Below, piece by piece: positions 9,012 through 15,702 of a stretch of 64,000 nucleotides of DNA (position 1 is the stretch's first letter; each line of letters opens with the position of its first letter). Origin of the DNA: Bradyrhizobium canariense (GTDB lineage Bacteria > Pseudomonadota > Alphaproteobacteria > Rhizobiales > Xanthobacteraceae); assembly GCF_019402665.1 (NCBI RefSeq), contig NZ_VSST01000042.1, positions 62,001-126,000 on the forward strand, in the 5' to 3' direction. Below the pieces are notes generated by a model. The model worked only from the letters and a program-made list of their open reading frames with translations, searched no databases and had not been told where the DNA came from. Position numbers and translations under genes: made by a program.

Positions 9012-10037
9012 CTAGAATCCGCCGGCCGTCTGGTTGGCGTCGACCTCGGACCCCGCCTGCGCGCGGCGCGCGCTGTTGACCAATTGCCCCGGCCGGTCAT
9101 CGCGGTTCGGCTTCGCGGTCGCAAGCCGCAGCACGGCTGCGTAACTCGGTTGCACCTCCATGCGGCCCGCATGCCGGCTCTCGCTCAGCAGGCGGTGCAC
9201 CTTGGGCAGATTGTAGCAGGGCACGTAGAACAGGAGATGATGTTCGAGGTGGTAGTTCACGTAATACGGCGCGATGAACAGACGTTCGAAGAAATTGGCG
9301 TACGTGGTGCGGGTATTGCGCAAGGGATCGCTGCTGTCGGGCACGACCGCGTGCTCGGCAATGTTGCGGATGCGGGTGATGACCATCATCCAGGTCAGGA
9401 GCGGCACCAGCCATAGCAGCGGATAGGCCCACCACACGCCGGCGGCCGTGAGCGCGGCGAACATCGCGCCATTGACCAGACATTGCGGGCCGAGCTTCTC
9501 CCAAAAATGCGCCGCGCGCTGTCGCAACGGCCAGTCCTTCGGCCCCAGCGCATTGAGCAACTGCGCCTTGCGCTGCTGGTAGCCGGTCTGCCCGGTGAGA
9601 TCGCGAATGAACTTGCGGCGATAGCTGAGCTTCGTGATCGGAAACGGCGCCGACAGCACGAGATCGGGATCATTCTCCTGCTGCGTGCGCGCATGATGCT
9701 GAAGGTGATAGCGCCGGTAGCTGCGCGTCTCCGCAAACAGAGGATAGGCACAGAACCACTGGCTCAAGGTCAGATTGGTTTTCTCGTCGGCGGACAGGCA
9801 GCCATGCGCGCCGTCATGCATGAGGATCGCGAGCCCGAGCTGGCGCGAGCCGATGATGGCGACCGCGACAATATAGGTGATCGGATTGGGCCACCACGCG
9901 ACCAAGGCGATTGCGGCGAGGATGAGCGCCCAGGCGTGCGCGATCAGCGCGACGCCTTTCCAGGTCACGCGCCGGCCCACGTCGGCAAGTTGATCGTCGG
10001 TCAGGAAATCGCGGGCACGCATGCGAAGCGCAGTCAT
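9012..10037 (-). CDS. membrane fatty acid desaturase
   Basis: 341 aa integral membrane protein of the fatty-acid desaturase/hydroxylase family. The three di-iron histidine boxes are visible: HDGAH (74-78), HLQHH (111-115) and HLEHH (263-267), with hydrophobic pairs at about 30-70 and 190-220. It should insert a double bond (or hydroxyl) into a lipid acyl chain using O2 and a reductant; the substrate position cannot be read from sequence. It lies 3 bases after the stop of a TetR gene on the same strand, so the two form an operon in which the regulator very probably controls the desaturase. Confidence 0.88.
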   Translation of the reverse strand: MTALRMRARDFLTDDQLADVGRRVTWKGVALIAHAWALILAAIALVAWWPNPITYIVAVAIIGSRQLGLAILMHDGAHGCLSADEKTNLTLSQWFCAYPLFAETRSYRRYHLQHHARTQQENDPDLVLSAPFPITKLSYRRKFIRDLTGQTGYQQRKAQLLNALGPKDWPLRQRAAHFWEKLGPQCLVNGAMFAALTAAGVWWAYPLLWLVPLLTWMMVITRIRNIAEHAVVPDSSDPLRNTRTTYANFFERLFIAPYYVNYHLEHHLLFYVPCYNLPKVHRLLSESRHAGRMEVQPSYAAVLRLATAKPNRDDRPGQLVNSARRAQAGSEVDANQTAGGF

Positions 10038-10040
10038 GGC

Positions 10041-10745
10041 CTAACTCTCCTCATTCGAATTGCTCGATGCGTCGCGCGCGTCGACGAGGCGCAAGCGCGC
10101 AGCGTCATGATTGGATTTCGCTTGCTCGCCCAGCACGCGCAGCATCTCGGCGCACAGCGCCTCGGGCGAACGGCCCATGGCGTAGCCTTCGAGGATGATT
10201 CCGATGGCGACGGCCCAGAACCGCCGCGAGCTCTCATCGGACGCGCGCAGGGAGCGCCAGCCGTGCCGCGCGACCTGGCTCGCATAGGCCCGCGCACCTT
10301 CACTGTGCAGGCGCTCGATGGTGCGCTCGACCAGCGGCGCGAGATCCTGGCGCCGCCGCGTCAGCGTCAGCGCCTCGGCGAAGAAGGCGACCGAATCGCT
10401 AGCTGTGACGGTCTCGGCCAGCGCGTGCGAATAGTCCTGCGGCGTGCGCGCCTTCAGCGCCGCCTGCTCGGTCGCCCGCGCCAGGTACAGCAGTTCGCGG
10501 CAGGCGCATTCGACGAACAGCGCCTCTTTGGTGCGGAAATAATAGGTGATCTGGCTCGGGAATGCGTTCGCAGCGGCTGCGATGTCGGTGATCGCCGTAC
10601 CCGACAGCCCCCGCTCCCGAAACAGCGGGCTCGCGGCATCCAGCAGCAGCGAGCGCATTTTGCGGCCGGCCGACCGCGTGGCGCGGGCGGCGTGCTTGGG
10701 GTCGCCTGCCGCCTCGAGCGGCTCATGGGCCGGCTTTTCTGCCAT
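10041..10745 (-). CDS. TetR family regulator of the desaturase operon
   Basis: 234 aa. N-terminal helix-turn-helix at about residues 30-75 (LFRERGLSGTAITDIAAAANAFPSQ, shown here in two parts: LFRERGLSGTAITDIA and NAFPSQITYYFRTKEALF), then an all-helical ligand domain. It is the first gene of a two-gene unit with the desaturase, and a perfect 17-bp palindrome overlaps its predicted promoter at 10770-10786, so autorepression is likely. By analogy with DesT/FabR-type regulators the ligand may be an acyl-CoA or fatty acid, but that is inference. The ATG has gggagcg upstream. Confidence 0.88.
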   Translation of the reverse strand: MAEKPAHEPLEAAGDPKHAARATRSAGRKMRSLLLDAASPLFRERGLSGTAITDIAAAANAFPSQITYYFRTKEALFVECACRELLYLARATEQAALKARTPQDYSHALAETVTASDSVAFFAEALTLTRRRQDLAPLVERTIERLHSEGARAYASQVARHGWRSLRASDESSRRFWAVAIGIILEGYAMGRSPEALCAEMLRVLGEQAKSNHDAARLRLVDARDASSNSNEES

Positions 10746-11091
10746 TGGGGTTCGCTCCCGTTAGACTTATTTGTATGACATACAAACAAATAAATCAAGC
10801 CGGTATGGTGGTCCGCGGTGGTTCCAGCCGCCCGCATCGGGACCATCCGCGCCGAAACTGCCGCCTGCAACCTTGCCAAGCCAGCCGAAATCCGTATAAC
10901 GCGCCCATCCGCAGACCCCGGCCGGGAGCTGAACGGACGGTCTCAGCAAATCATTCGTGATTTTGGTGTGGCAGGGCCAGTCGGCCCGTCGTCCCGTGTT
11001 TCCGCCTTCTGAGCTTAATCCCAGAGTCCTTTCCGAAGGCCTCTTAAGGGCTTGACGCCGGGCGATGCGCCAACATGAGGAAAGGACTTCC
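10746..11091. other. divergent intergenic region between TetR gene and rpsF
   Basis: 346 bases. The left end holds the regulator's promoter and operator (10770-10798). The remainder must contain the rpsF promoter and leader; no confident -35/-10 pair was found. A GC-rich inverted stretch around 11030-11070 lies where an S6:S18 leader motif could be, but I could not fold it into the known consensus and do not claim it. Confidence 0.4.
10770..10798 (-). promoter_or_regulatory. promoter and 17-bp palindromic operator of the TetR-desaturase operon
   Basis: TTTGTATGACATACAAA (10770-10786) is a perfect inverted repeat with one central base, 25 bases before the regulator start. On the minus strand TTGATT (98-93 of 10700s) and TACAAA (75-70) are spaced 17 bases and make a plausible promoter whose -10 is inside the palindrome. 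This is the classic layout for autorepression by a TetR protein. Confidence 0.75.
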
Positions 11092-11607
11092 ATGGCTCTC
11101 TATGAGCATGTTTTTCTCGCGCGCCAAGACGCGAGCACGCAGCAGGTCGAAGAGCTGACTGCGCAGATGACCGGCATCGTCGAAGGTCTCGGCGGCAAGG
11201 TCACCAAGACTGAGAATTGGGGCGTACGCTCCCTCACCTACCGCATGAACAAGAACCGCAAGGCGCATTTCGTGCTGCTCAACATCGACGCGCCGTCCGC
11301 GGCGATCGCCGAGATCGAGCGCCAGGAGCGCATCAGCGAAGACGTGATCCGCTATCTCAGCGTTCGCGTCGAGGAGCTCGAGGAAGGCCCGTCCGCGATG
11401 ATGCGCAAGGCCGATCGTGACCGCGAGCGTGACGACCGTGGCGGCGGCTTCCGTGGCGATCGCGAAGGCGGTGGCTTCCGTGGCGACCGCGAGGGTGGTT
11501 TCCGTGGTGGCGATCGTGAAGGTGGCGGCTTCCGCGGTGACCGCGGTCCGCGCCGTCCGCGCGAAGACGTTGAAACCACCACCACCACCACGACGGATGG
11601 GGAGTAA
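11092..11607 (+). CDS. rpsF: 30S ribosomal protein S6
   Basis: 171 aa. Residues 1-95 are the S6 fold (MALYEHVFLARQD, VEELTAQMTGIVEG, the TYRMNKNRKAHFVLLN strand, ISEDVIRYLSV) that pairs with S18 on the 30S platform. From about residue 110 a long tail adds repeats of the type GGGFRGDRE and ends in a run of seven threonines with acidic residues. The tail is unusually long against E. coli S6 but such tails are common in Bradyrhizobium. rpsR begins 5 bases after the stop. The start at 11092 has GAGGAAAGG upstream and opens the conserved N-terminus. Confidence 0.97.
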   Translation: MALYEHVFLARQDASTQQVEELTAQMTGIVEGLGGKVTKTENWGVRSLTYRMNKNRKAHFVLLNIDAPSAAIAEIERQERISEDVIRYLSVRVEELEEGPSAMMRKADRDRERDDRGGGFRGDREGGGFRGDREGGFRGGDREGGGFRGDRGPRRPREDVETTTTTTTDGE

Positions 11608-11612
11608 GAACA

Positions 11613-11852
11613 ATGGCTGAAGCTGGTGCACGCCGCCCGTTTTTCCGTCGCCGCAAGAGCTGCCCGTTCACGGGCGCGAATGCTCCGAAGATCGACTACA
11701 AGGACTCCAAGCTGCTGATGCGCTACGTCTCCGAGCGCGGCAAGATCGTGCCGAGCCGCATCACCGCGGTGTCCGCGAAGAAGCAGCGTGAGCTTGCCCG
11801 CGCCATCAAGCGCGCGCGGTTCCTGGGCCTGCTGCCCTACGTCATTCGCTAA
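11613..11852 (+). CDS. rpsR: 30S ribosomal protein S18
   Basis: 79 aa, basic. Contains the S18 core: RRPFFRRRKSCPFTG, KLLMRYVSERGKIVPSRIT and the end block KQRELARAIKRARFLGLLPY. It binds 16S rRNA together with S6 on the platform. It is 5 bases downstream of rpsF. In related genomes the next gene of the operon is the DUF2232 membrane protein and then rplI; here a 2.7-kb island lies between, so rpsR is followed first by a hairpin and then by a terminator at the island edge. Confidence 0.97.
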   Translation: MAEAGARRPFFRRRKSCPFTGANAPKIDYKDSKLLMRYVSERGKIVPSRITAVSAKKQRELARAIKRARFLGLLPYVIR

Positions 11853-11859
11853 GACGAAT

Positions 11860-11889
11860 ACGGCCGGCGACGACATCGCCGCCGGCCGT
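11860..11889 (+). terminator. hairpin directly after rpsR
   Basis: ACGGCCGGCG (11860-11869) and CGCCGGCCGT (11880-11889) form a perfect 10-bp stem with a 10-base loop, 8 bases after the rpsR stop. No U-run follows, so it may stabilise or attenuate the message between rpsR and the next genes rather than end it. Confidence 0.5.
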
Positions 11890-11956
11890 ACGACCTAGTT
11901 TCTCATAAGGCTTCCGGATCGTCCGGTCGCCGATGGTTGGGGCGAGATGCCTCTAA

Positions 11957-11983
11957 CCGCTCGTTTGCGCGAGCGGTTTTTTT
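11957..11983 (+). terminator. intrinsic terminator at the left island edge
   Basis: CCGCTCG, a 6-base loop and CGAGCGG make a perfect 7-bp stem followed by seven T residues (11977-11983). It overlaps the candidate attachment repeat at 11952-11963. As it stands it should stop transcription from rpsF-rpsR before the downstream DUF2232-rplI genes. Confidence 0.75.
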
Positions 11984-12048
11984 ATGAGCAAATTCAACGC
12001 ATCTGATGTCATCTGTTCGCGGCTTGTGCCGGGGTTTTCGGTGCGTTT

Positions 12049-12083
12049 CTGGTACGTAACTGGTACAGCCGCGCAACTGGTAC
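12049..12083. repeat. CTGGTAC repeats, left end of island
   Basis: Three direct copies of CTGGTAC begin at 12049, 12060 and 12077 (spacings 11 and 17). The same heptamer with the same 11-base spacing occurs near the right end (14577 and 14588). Likely recombinase arm-type sites; the role is inferred. Confidence 0.55.
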
Positions 12084-12214
12084 AGCCCGTCCGGCGCAAA
12101 GTGAATTCAGAACGTCCAGTGTATCCACAACACAGTGTTCCGCTGGCGGCCATTGGGAATATCATCAAGGCCCGGATCACCCTTGATCGGGGCAACCGGA
12201 GGATTTCTTTTGAA

Positions 12215-12646
12215 ATGAACAAGGACGATGATAAGCCGCACATTAGGCTGGTTGCGGACAATAGCGGCGAAGTCTTGAACCTTGCCACAGACGAGGTCGT
12301 CGTCGCATTCGGCGAGATGGCTGCGCAGGTGAACGAGTGTCTGGCTGACGGATCGAGCAAAGGGTTGTTCGCAAGCGTGATGACCTTCGTGGAGGCGTGT
12401 CGGGAAGCTGAGCTTAACGTCGAAGAAGTAGACGCCCTGCTCGGCACGTCGGTCAATTTATCAACCGGCGACCCGATGGATGACCCTATCAATACGGTGT
12501 TGCGGGGGGCCGTTCGCATGACGGCAGCGATTACCACTGGTAACGGCCCTGGCACGCCGCGTTATGAAAAAGCTCGCGACGAATTGGCTGCTGGTATTAC
12601 GAAGATCAACCGGGCAGCGGCCAACAAAGAGAAACGCGAAACATAG
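12215..12646 (+). CDS. hypothetical island protein, 143 aa
   Basis: Not recognised. The frame is open back to 11984, but that part runs through the CTGGTAC repeats and looks non-coding, so the ATG at 12215, with GGAGG 12 bases upstream, is preferred. The protein is soluble-looking, begins acidic (NKDDDKPHIRLVADNSG), has a helical centre (FASVMTFVEACREAELNVEEVDALLG) split by acidic residues, and ends Lys/Arg-rich. Base composition differs from the flanking operon. It is transcribed toward the two other island genes but is 181 bases from the next, so co-transcription is uncertain. Could be an accessory or immunity factor; no direct evidence. Confidence 0.5.
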   Translation: MNKDDDKPHIRLVADNSGEVLNLATDEVVVAFGEMAAQVNECLADGSSKGLFASVMTFVEACREAELNVEEVDALLGTSVNLSTGDPMDDPINTVLRGAVRMTAAITTGNGPGTPRYEKARDELAAGITKINRAAANKEKRET

Positions 12647-12711
12647 TCGAGTACGCGCGCAGCGTCCTAAATGGTCTTACCTCCGATCCCCAAAGCAAAC
12701 GTTGGTAATCG

Positions 12712-12726
12712 ACAATCTTTGATTGT
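12712..12726. promoter_or_regulatory. small dyad before the nucleotidyltransferase-like gene
   Basis: ACAATC, TTT, GATTGT is a perfect 6-bp inverted repeat inside a longer imperfect dyad whose outer arms are ACGTT (12700s) and AACGT (12730s). It lies about 100 bases before the start at 12828, where an operator or leader hairpin would be expected. Function unproven. Confidence 0.35.
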
Positions 12727-12827
12727 AGCTGCCTAACGTCTGTGCATACTCGAACATATGTTTCAATCATTGAACCGAGCAGGAAAGCTCGGTCGTCCGC
12801 ACGCCCCCACAGCAAGAAGCTCAACCA

Positions 12828-13331
12828 ATGAACGGGCCCAAGCAGGCATTTCAGCCTCTTCTGCCGCCAGGTCGGCACGTTATCGGATTAGACGAATTCA
12901 AAGCACTCGCGGTCGCTCGCTTTTCGACCTCGGTCAGACGCCCGCTGATGTTCACCGAGCTGGAACGGCTTGTCGCCGATCTGATCGCCCTAAATCTTAC
13001 CTGCGAGCTTTGGGTTGATGGTAGCTTCTTAACCGAAAAGCCCGAGCCTGATGACATCGATTTGACATTTGCAGCATGGGCTCAGAGCTTCGACCTGGTT
13101 CATCCCGCAGTGCAACAGGTCGTCATCAATTCTTTGAACGGGGGGAACAAATACAGCCCTCTGCTTCATACCTTCATATGCTTTCGTTTCTTGCGAGAAG
13201 ACCCGAGGCGGGCAGCGGACAAGACCGACTACTGGACGGAGAAATGGGGAGTGGGATGGGACGACCACTTGAAGGGGTATGTAGTCCTCAAACTAGGCGA
13301 GACGGATGTCGGGCTTAAACTCTTTGCTTGA
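12828..13331 (+). CDS. DUF6932-type predicted nucleotidyltransferase
   Basis: 167 aa. The N-terminus LPPGRHVIGLDEF and the centre WVDGSFLTEKPEPDDIDL are the hallmarks I associate with DUF6932. The centre also fits the Pol-beta nucleotidyltransferase pattern: G-S, about nine residues, then D-I-D (residues near 64-78), the metal-binding aspartates. Near the end WDDHLKGYVVLKLG matches the family's last strand. Such minimal enzymes can add NMP to protein or RNA, as in MNT-HEPN or AbiE-type toxin-antitoxin pairs, but the activity here is inferred. The last 26 bases overlap the next gene in another frame, which argues for coupled translation and a shared function. Lower GC than the surroundings. 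Confidence 0.65.
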   Translation: MNGPKQAFQPLLPPGRHVIGLDEFKALAVARFSTSVRRPLMFTELERLVADLIALNLTCELWVDGSFLTEKPEPDDIDLTFAAWAQSFDLVHPAVQQVVINSLNGGNKYSPLLHTFICFRFLREDPRRAADKTDYWTEKWGVGWDDHLKGYVVLKLGETDVGLKLFA

Positions 13332-14265
13332 TAACCTACGGCGCACCTATGCCGCCATCGGCGAGGTGCAGGAGGTCGCCGCGCGAATGCCCGGCGACAT
13401 CATGGTGCTTGCAAACTTAGGCTCGCTGAAGCGTGAAGCAACTGACCTCGAAGCCTTGTGGGAAGAAGAGTGTCGGCAAGCGCGCGTCGAAGTTTGTCGA
13501 TACAGACTGATGCCCGAGAACGATGAAAGATACACTGTTGCAGCGGTCACTAAATCTCTTCTCGATTTCCAAGAACTGTTCTCGCAGATTTATGACGCAT
13601 TGAAGAATGGTGTTAAGAAGAGCCGCCAACTCTCGAGTTGGATGCTGAACGAAACCGCTTTTGACTTCGGCTTCTCGTATCCCGGATCACTCGGCGTTGC
13701 GCTGATGGTGCCCAGCCACGCTGATTTACTCGGCGGAAAGTTCGACGACACGGTCGATGCTTTCTTGCAGGTCATGCATGTATCCAACGAGGATGAAGTA
13801 AAGGATTTGGCAAAATCGCTTGGGCCAGCTGTCGTAAAGAAGGCTTACGATTGGTCGAGAGTTAATCACTCCTCCGGCTACGCCGTTGATGTCACCTGGA
13901 ACACAGTTCAGGGTACGAAGAAAGGCGCTGTCGTTGACGTTGCAGCGCTGGGTAAGATCGTCGAAATAATCGGTCGAACGTCAGACGTGGAGCGACAGAA
14001 CATCAGAGGGCCGGGTATTCTTGTCGGCCTCGACACTCTCAAGAAGCGTTTTCGCTTCGTTGAGCCTGATGGCCTCGACTATTCCGGTCCGGTCACGGAG
14101 GAATTTGAAATTCAGCGAAAGTGGGCTGTCAATCAGACCTACATCGCTCATATACAAGTCGAAGAGATCACCGAGTACGCCACCCAAGAGATAAAGCGGA
14201 CGTATCGGCTGGTGAGCCTCACTCCCGTGGGGACCCAACCCGATAAAGTCAGTGACCGCACTTGA
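13306..14265 (+). CDS. unrecognised partner of the nucleotidyltransferase-like protein
   Basis: 319 aa, no family recognised. Starts inside the preceding gene (26-base overlap), preceded by AGGCGAGACGG. Residues 1-110 are mostly helical with a heptad-like pattern (SLLDNLRRTYAAIGEVQEVA; LLDFQELFSQIYDALKNGVK), the middle part has an aromatic-rich region with FDFGFSYPGSLGVALMVP and SRVNHSSGYAVDVTW, and the C-terminal third is beta-rich (EFEIQRKWAVNQTYIAHIQV, then EEITEYATQEIKRTYRLVSL). No signal peptide or membrane helix. It could be a target, effector or antitoxin for the enzyme; nothing in the sequence decides this. Codon use and lower GC mark it as acquired. Confidence 0.6.
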   Translation: MSGLNSLLDNLRRTYAAIGEVQEVAARMPGDIMVLANLGSLKREATDLEALWEEECRQARVEVCRYRLMPENDERYTVAAVTKSLLDFQELFSQIYDALKNGVKKSRQLSSWMLNETAFDFGFSYPGSLGVALMVPSHADLLGGKFDDTVDAFLQVMHVSNEDEVKDLAKSLGPAVVKKAYDWSRVNHSSGYAVDVTWNTVQGTKKGAVVDVAALGKIVEIIGRTSDVERQNIRGPGILVGLDTLKKRFRFVEPDGLDYSGPVTEEFEIQRKWAVNQTYIAHIQVEEITEYATQEIKRTYRLVSLTPVGTQPDKVSDRT

Positions 14266-14643
14266 TCTGTTTGCGTCAGTCAAATAGCAGGCCGGTCGCG
14301 GCTCTACGCCACGCGCACGATCCTAACCCTCTTTGGCTGTACCGCCTCTAACCCGCTGGCAGACTACGCTATATCTAAATACCGCGCCCGTTTTACCGAG
14401 CACTTGATAGATCGAAAACACTCGACTAAAAGGCGCACGCAGCGGCTCCCAGAGGGGCCGCGCTCATTTTCGTACCATTTTCGGCTGGCTGGCCCGCCGC
14501 TAACTTCGGCGGGACCTAAGCAATTGATTTGCTTAGACAAATGTTGAAGCCTCTAACCTTCTGGTTAGGCGGGAAACTGGTACGAAACTGGTACGGAAAA
14601 ACGACTAACTAGTTGGTATTACAGCGAAATTTCGTTAGTGATA
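14266..14643. other. structured non-coding right end of the island
   Basis: 378 bases without a gene but dense in structure. GCCTCTAACC occurs at 14344-14353 and 14549-14558, both copies of the motif at the left edge (11949-11958). Three consecutive hairpins follow: CCCGCCG/CGGCGGG (14493-14513), CTAAGCAA/TTGCTTAG (14516-14536) and CTAACC/GGTTAG with a TTCT loop (14553-14568). CTGGTAC repeats are at 14577 and 14588, with an inverted TGGTAC at 14472-14477. This looks like recombination-site DNA, possibly more than one old attachment site. Confidence 0.55.
14577..14594. repeat. CTGGTAC repeats, right end of island
   Basis: Two direct copies of CTGGTAC start at 14577 and 14588, 11 bases apart, matching heptamer and spacing at the left end (12049, 12060). 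Confidence 0.55.
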
Positions 14644-14673
14644 TCTAACCGCTCGAAGGGAGCGGGACAGCTG

Positions 14674-15639
14674 ATGATGGCCTTTGGACTGATAGCCCTG
14701 ATCGCCGGCGCTGCGTCGGCCCTGATGTTCGCCTCGATCGCTTCGGGCGCGCTGATCTCGCTCGTCCTGTTCTATCTCGCACCGCTGCCGCTGATGGTCG
14801 CTTCGATCGGCTGGGGACCGCTTTGCGCGAGCCTCGGCGGCATCGCCGCCGCGGTTGGCCTCGGCGCCCTGTTCGGCCTGCCCTACTGCATCGCCTTTGC
14901 CCTCACCGTCGCATTGCCGGCCTGGTGGCTCGGCCATCTCGTCCTGCTCAGCCGGCAGGTCGGACCCGCCGCGCCGGAGGCCGCCACTGAGCCAGCGCTC
15001 GAGTGGTATCCGGTCGGCCGCATCCTGCTGTGGATCGCAGGCTTCGCCACACTGACCACGATCGCCGCCCTGCTCACGATCGGCACAGACGCCGAGACCA
15101 TCACGGGCACGCTGCGCCGTGGCCTGATGCGCCTCCTCCGAGCCGCCGACCCGCAGAGCTCCGGCGAGACCGACCAATTCGTCGGCGCACTGGTGCGGAT
15201 CTTGCCGGCCGGCGCCACCATCGTCGCGATGATGACGCTGACCCTCAACCTCTGGCTCAGCACCAAGGTGACGGCGACGTCCGGCCGGCTGCGGCGCCCC
15301 TGGCCGGACCTGATGACGGCGGAGCTGCCGCCGATGACGCTCGTGGCGCTCTGCATCGCGCTCGCCTTCTGCTTCACCGGCGGACTGCTTGCGATCGTGG
15401 CGCAGATCGCGACGGCGGCGCTAATGATGGGATACGCACTGACCGGCTTTGCCGTGTTGCATACGCTGACGCTGGCGCTGAAGAGCCGCACCTTCTGGCT
15501 CGGCTCGACCTACGCCGTCGTGGTCGTGTTCGGATGGCCAGTCATCGCGATGGTGATCCTCGGCCTCGCCGATGCCGTGTTCGGCCTCCGCGAACGCTTC
15601 CTTCGTACGCGCCAGCCGCCGCCGCTGCCGACCTCTTGA
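14674..15639 (+). CDS. DUF2232 multi-pass membrane protein
   Basis: 321 aa, about eight hydrophobic segments from the first residues (MMAFGLIALIAGAASALMF) to the end, short loops, no cofactor motif. In alphaproteobacteria this family sits between rpsR and rplI, and its role is unknown; a transport or membrane-organisation function is only a guess. The ATG at 14674 follows GGGAGCGGGACAG; an upstream GTG at 14638 lies across the island repeat and is less likely. The right island repeat ends 18 bases before this start, so the gene's upstream region was rebuilt by the insertion. rplI follows after 63 bases. Confidence 0.8.
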   Translation: MMAFGLIALIAGAASALMFASIASGALISLVLFYLAPLPLMVASIGWGPLCASLGGIAAAVGLGALFGLPYCIAFALTVALPAWWLGHLVLLSRQVGPAAPEAATEPALEWYPVGRILLWIAGFATLTTIAALLTIGTDAETITGTLRRGLMRLLRAADPQSSGETDQFVGALVRILPAGATIVAMMTLTLNLWLSTKVTATSGRLRRPWPDLMTAELPPMTLVALCIALAFCFTGGLLAIVAQIATAALMMGYALTGFAVLHTLTLALKSRTFWLGSTYAVVVVFGWPVIAMVILGLADAVFGLRERFLRTRQPPPLPTS

Positions 15640-15702
15640 GTTCAAGCCCGAAAGTTCAAGTTCGAAATTCCAACTCACTCAACACATCAAAGGAGAACGA
15701 AT

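Larger units (their letters stand above)
11952..14655. mobile_element. candidate integrated mini-island splitting the rpsR / DUF2232-rplI operon
   Basis: A 12-bp direct repeat TCTAACCGCTCG occurs at 11952-11963 and 14644-14655; the interval is 2,692 bp. It lies between genes that are normally adjacent, is visibly AT-richer with different codon use, and holds three unrecognised or poorly known genes on one strand. CTGGTAC repeats spaced 11 bp lie just inside both ends, like arm sites of a tyrosine recombinase. No integrase, transposase or tRNA is inside, so the element would need help in trans or is a remnant. The right boundary is uncertain because the related motif GCCTCTAACC (also at 11949-11958) recurs at 14344-14353 and 14549-14558. 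Confidence 0.6.

Noticed and set aside
10990..11091. S6:S18-binding leader motif before rpsF
   Set aside because: Could not be folded into the known consensus by eye; a covariance search would be needed.
11880..12050. tRNA gene as integration target at the island edge
   Set aside because: No cloverleaf or T-arm consensus on either strand near 11950 or 14650.
11984..12214. Longer N-terminus for the first island gene
   Set aside because: This part runs through the CTGGTAC repeats and a terminator U-run; the ATG at 12215 with GGAGG is better.
12606..12878. 90-codon minus-strand frame in the island
   Set aside because: Overlaps both neighbouring plus-strand genes, no ribosome site, Arg/Leu/Trp-rich translation without a recognisable pattern.
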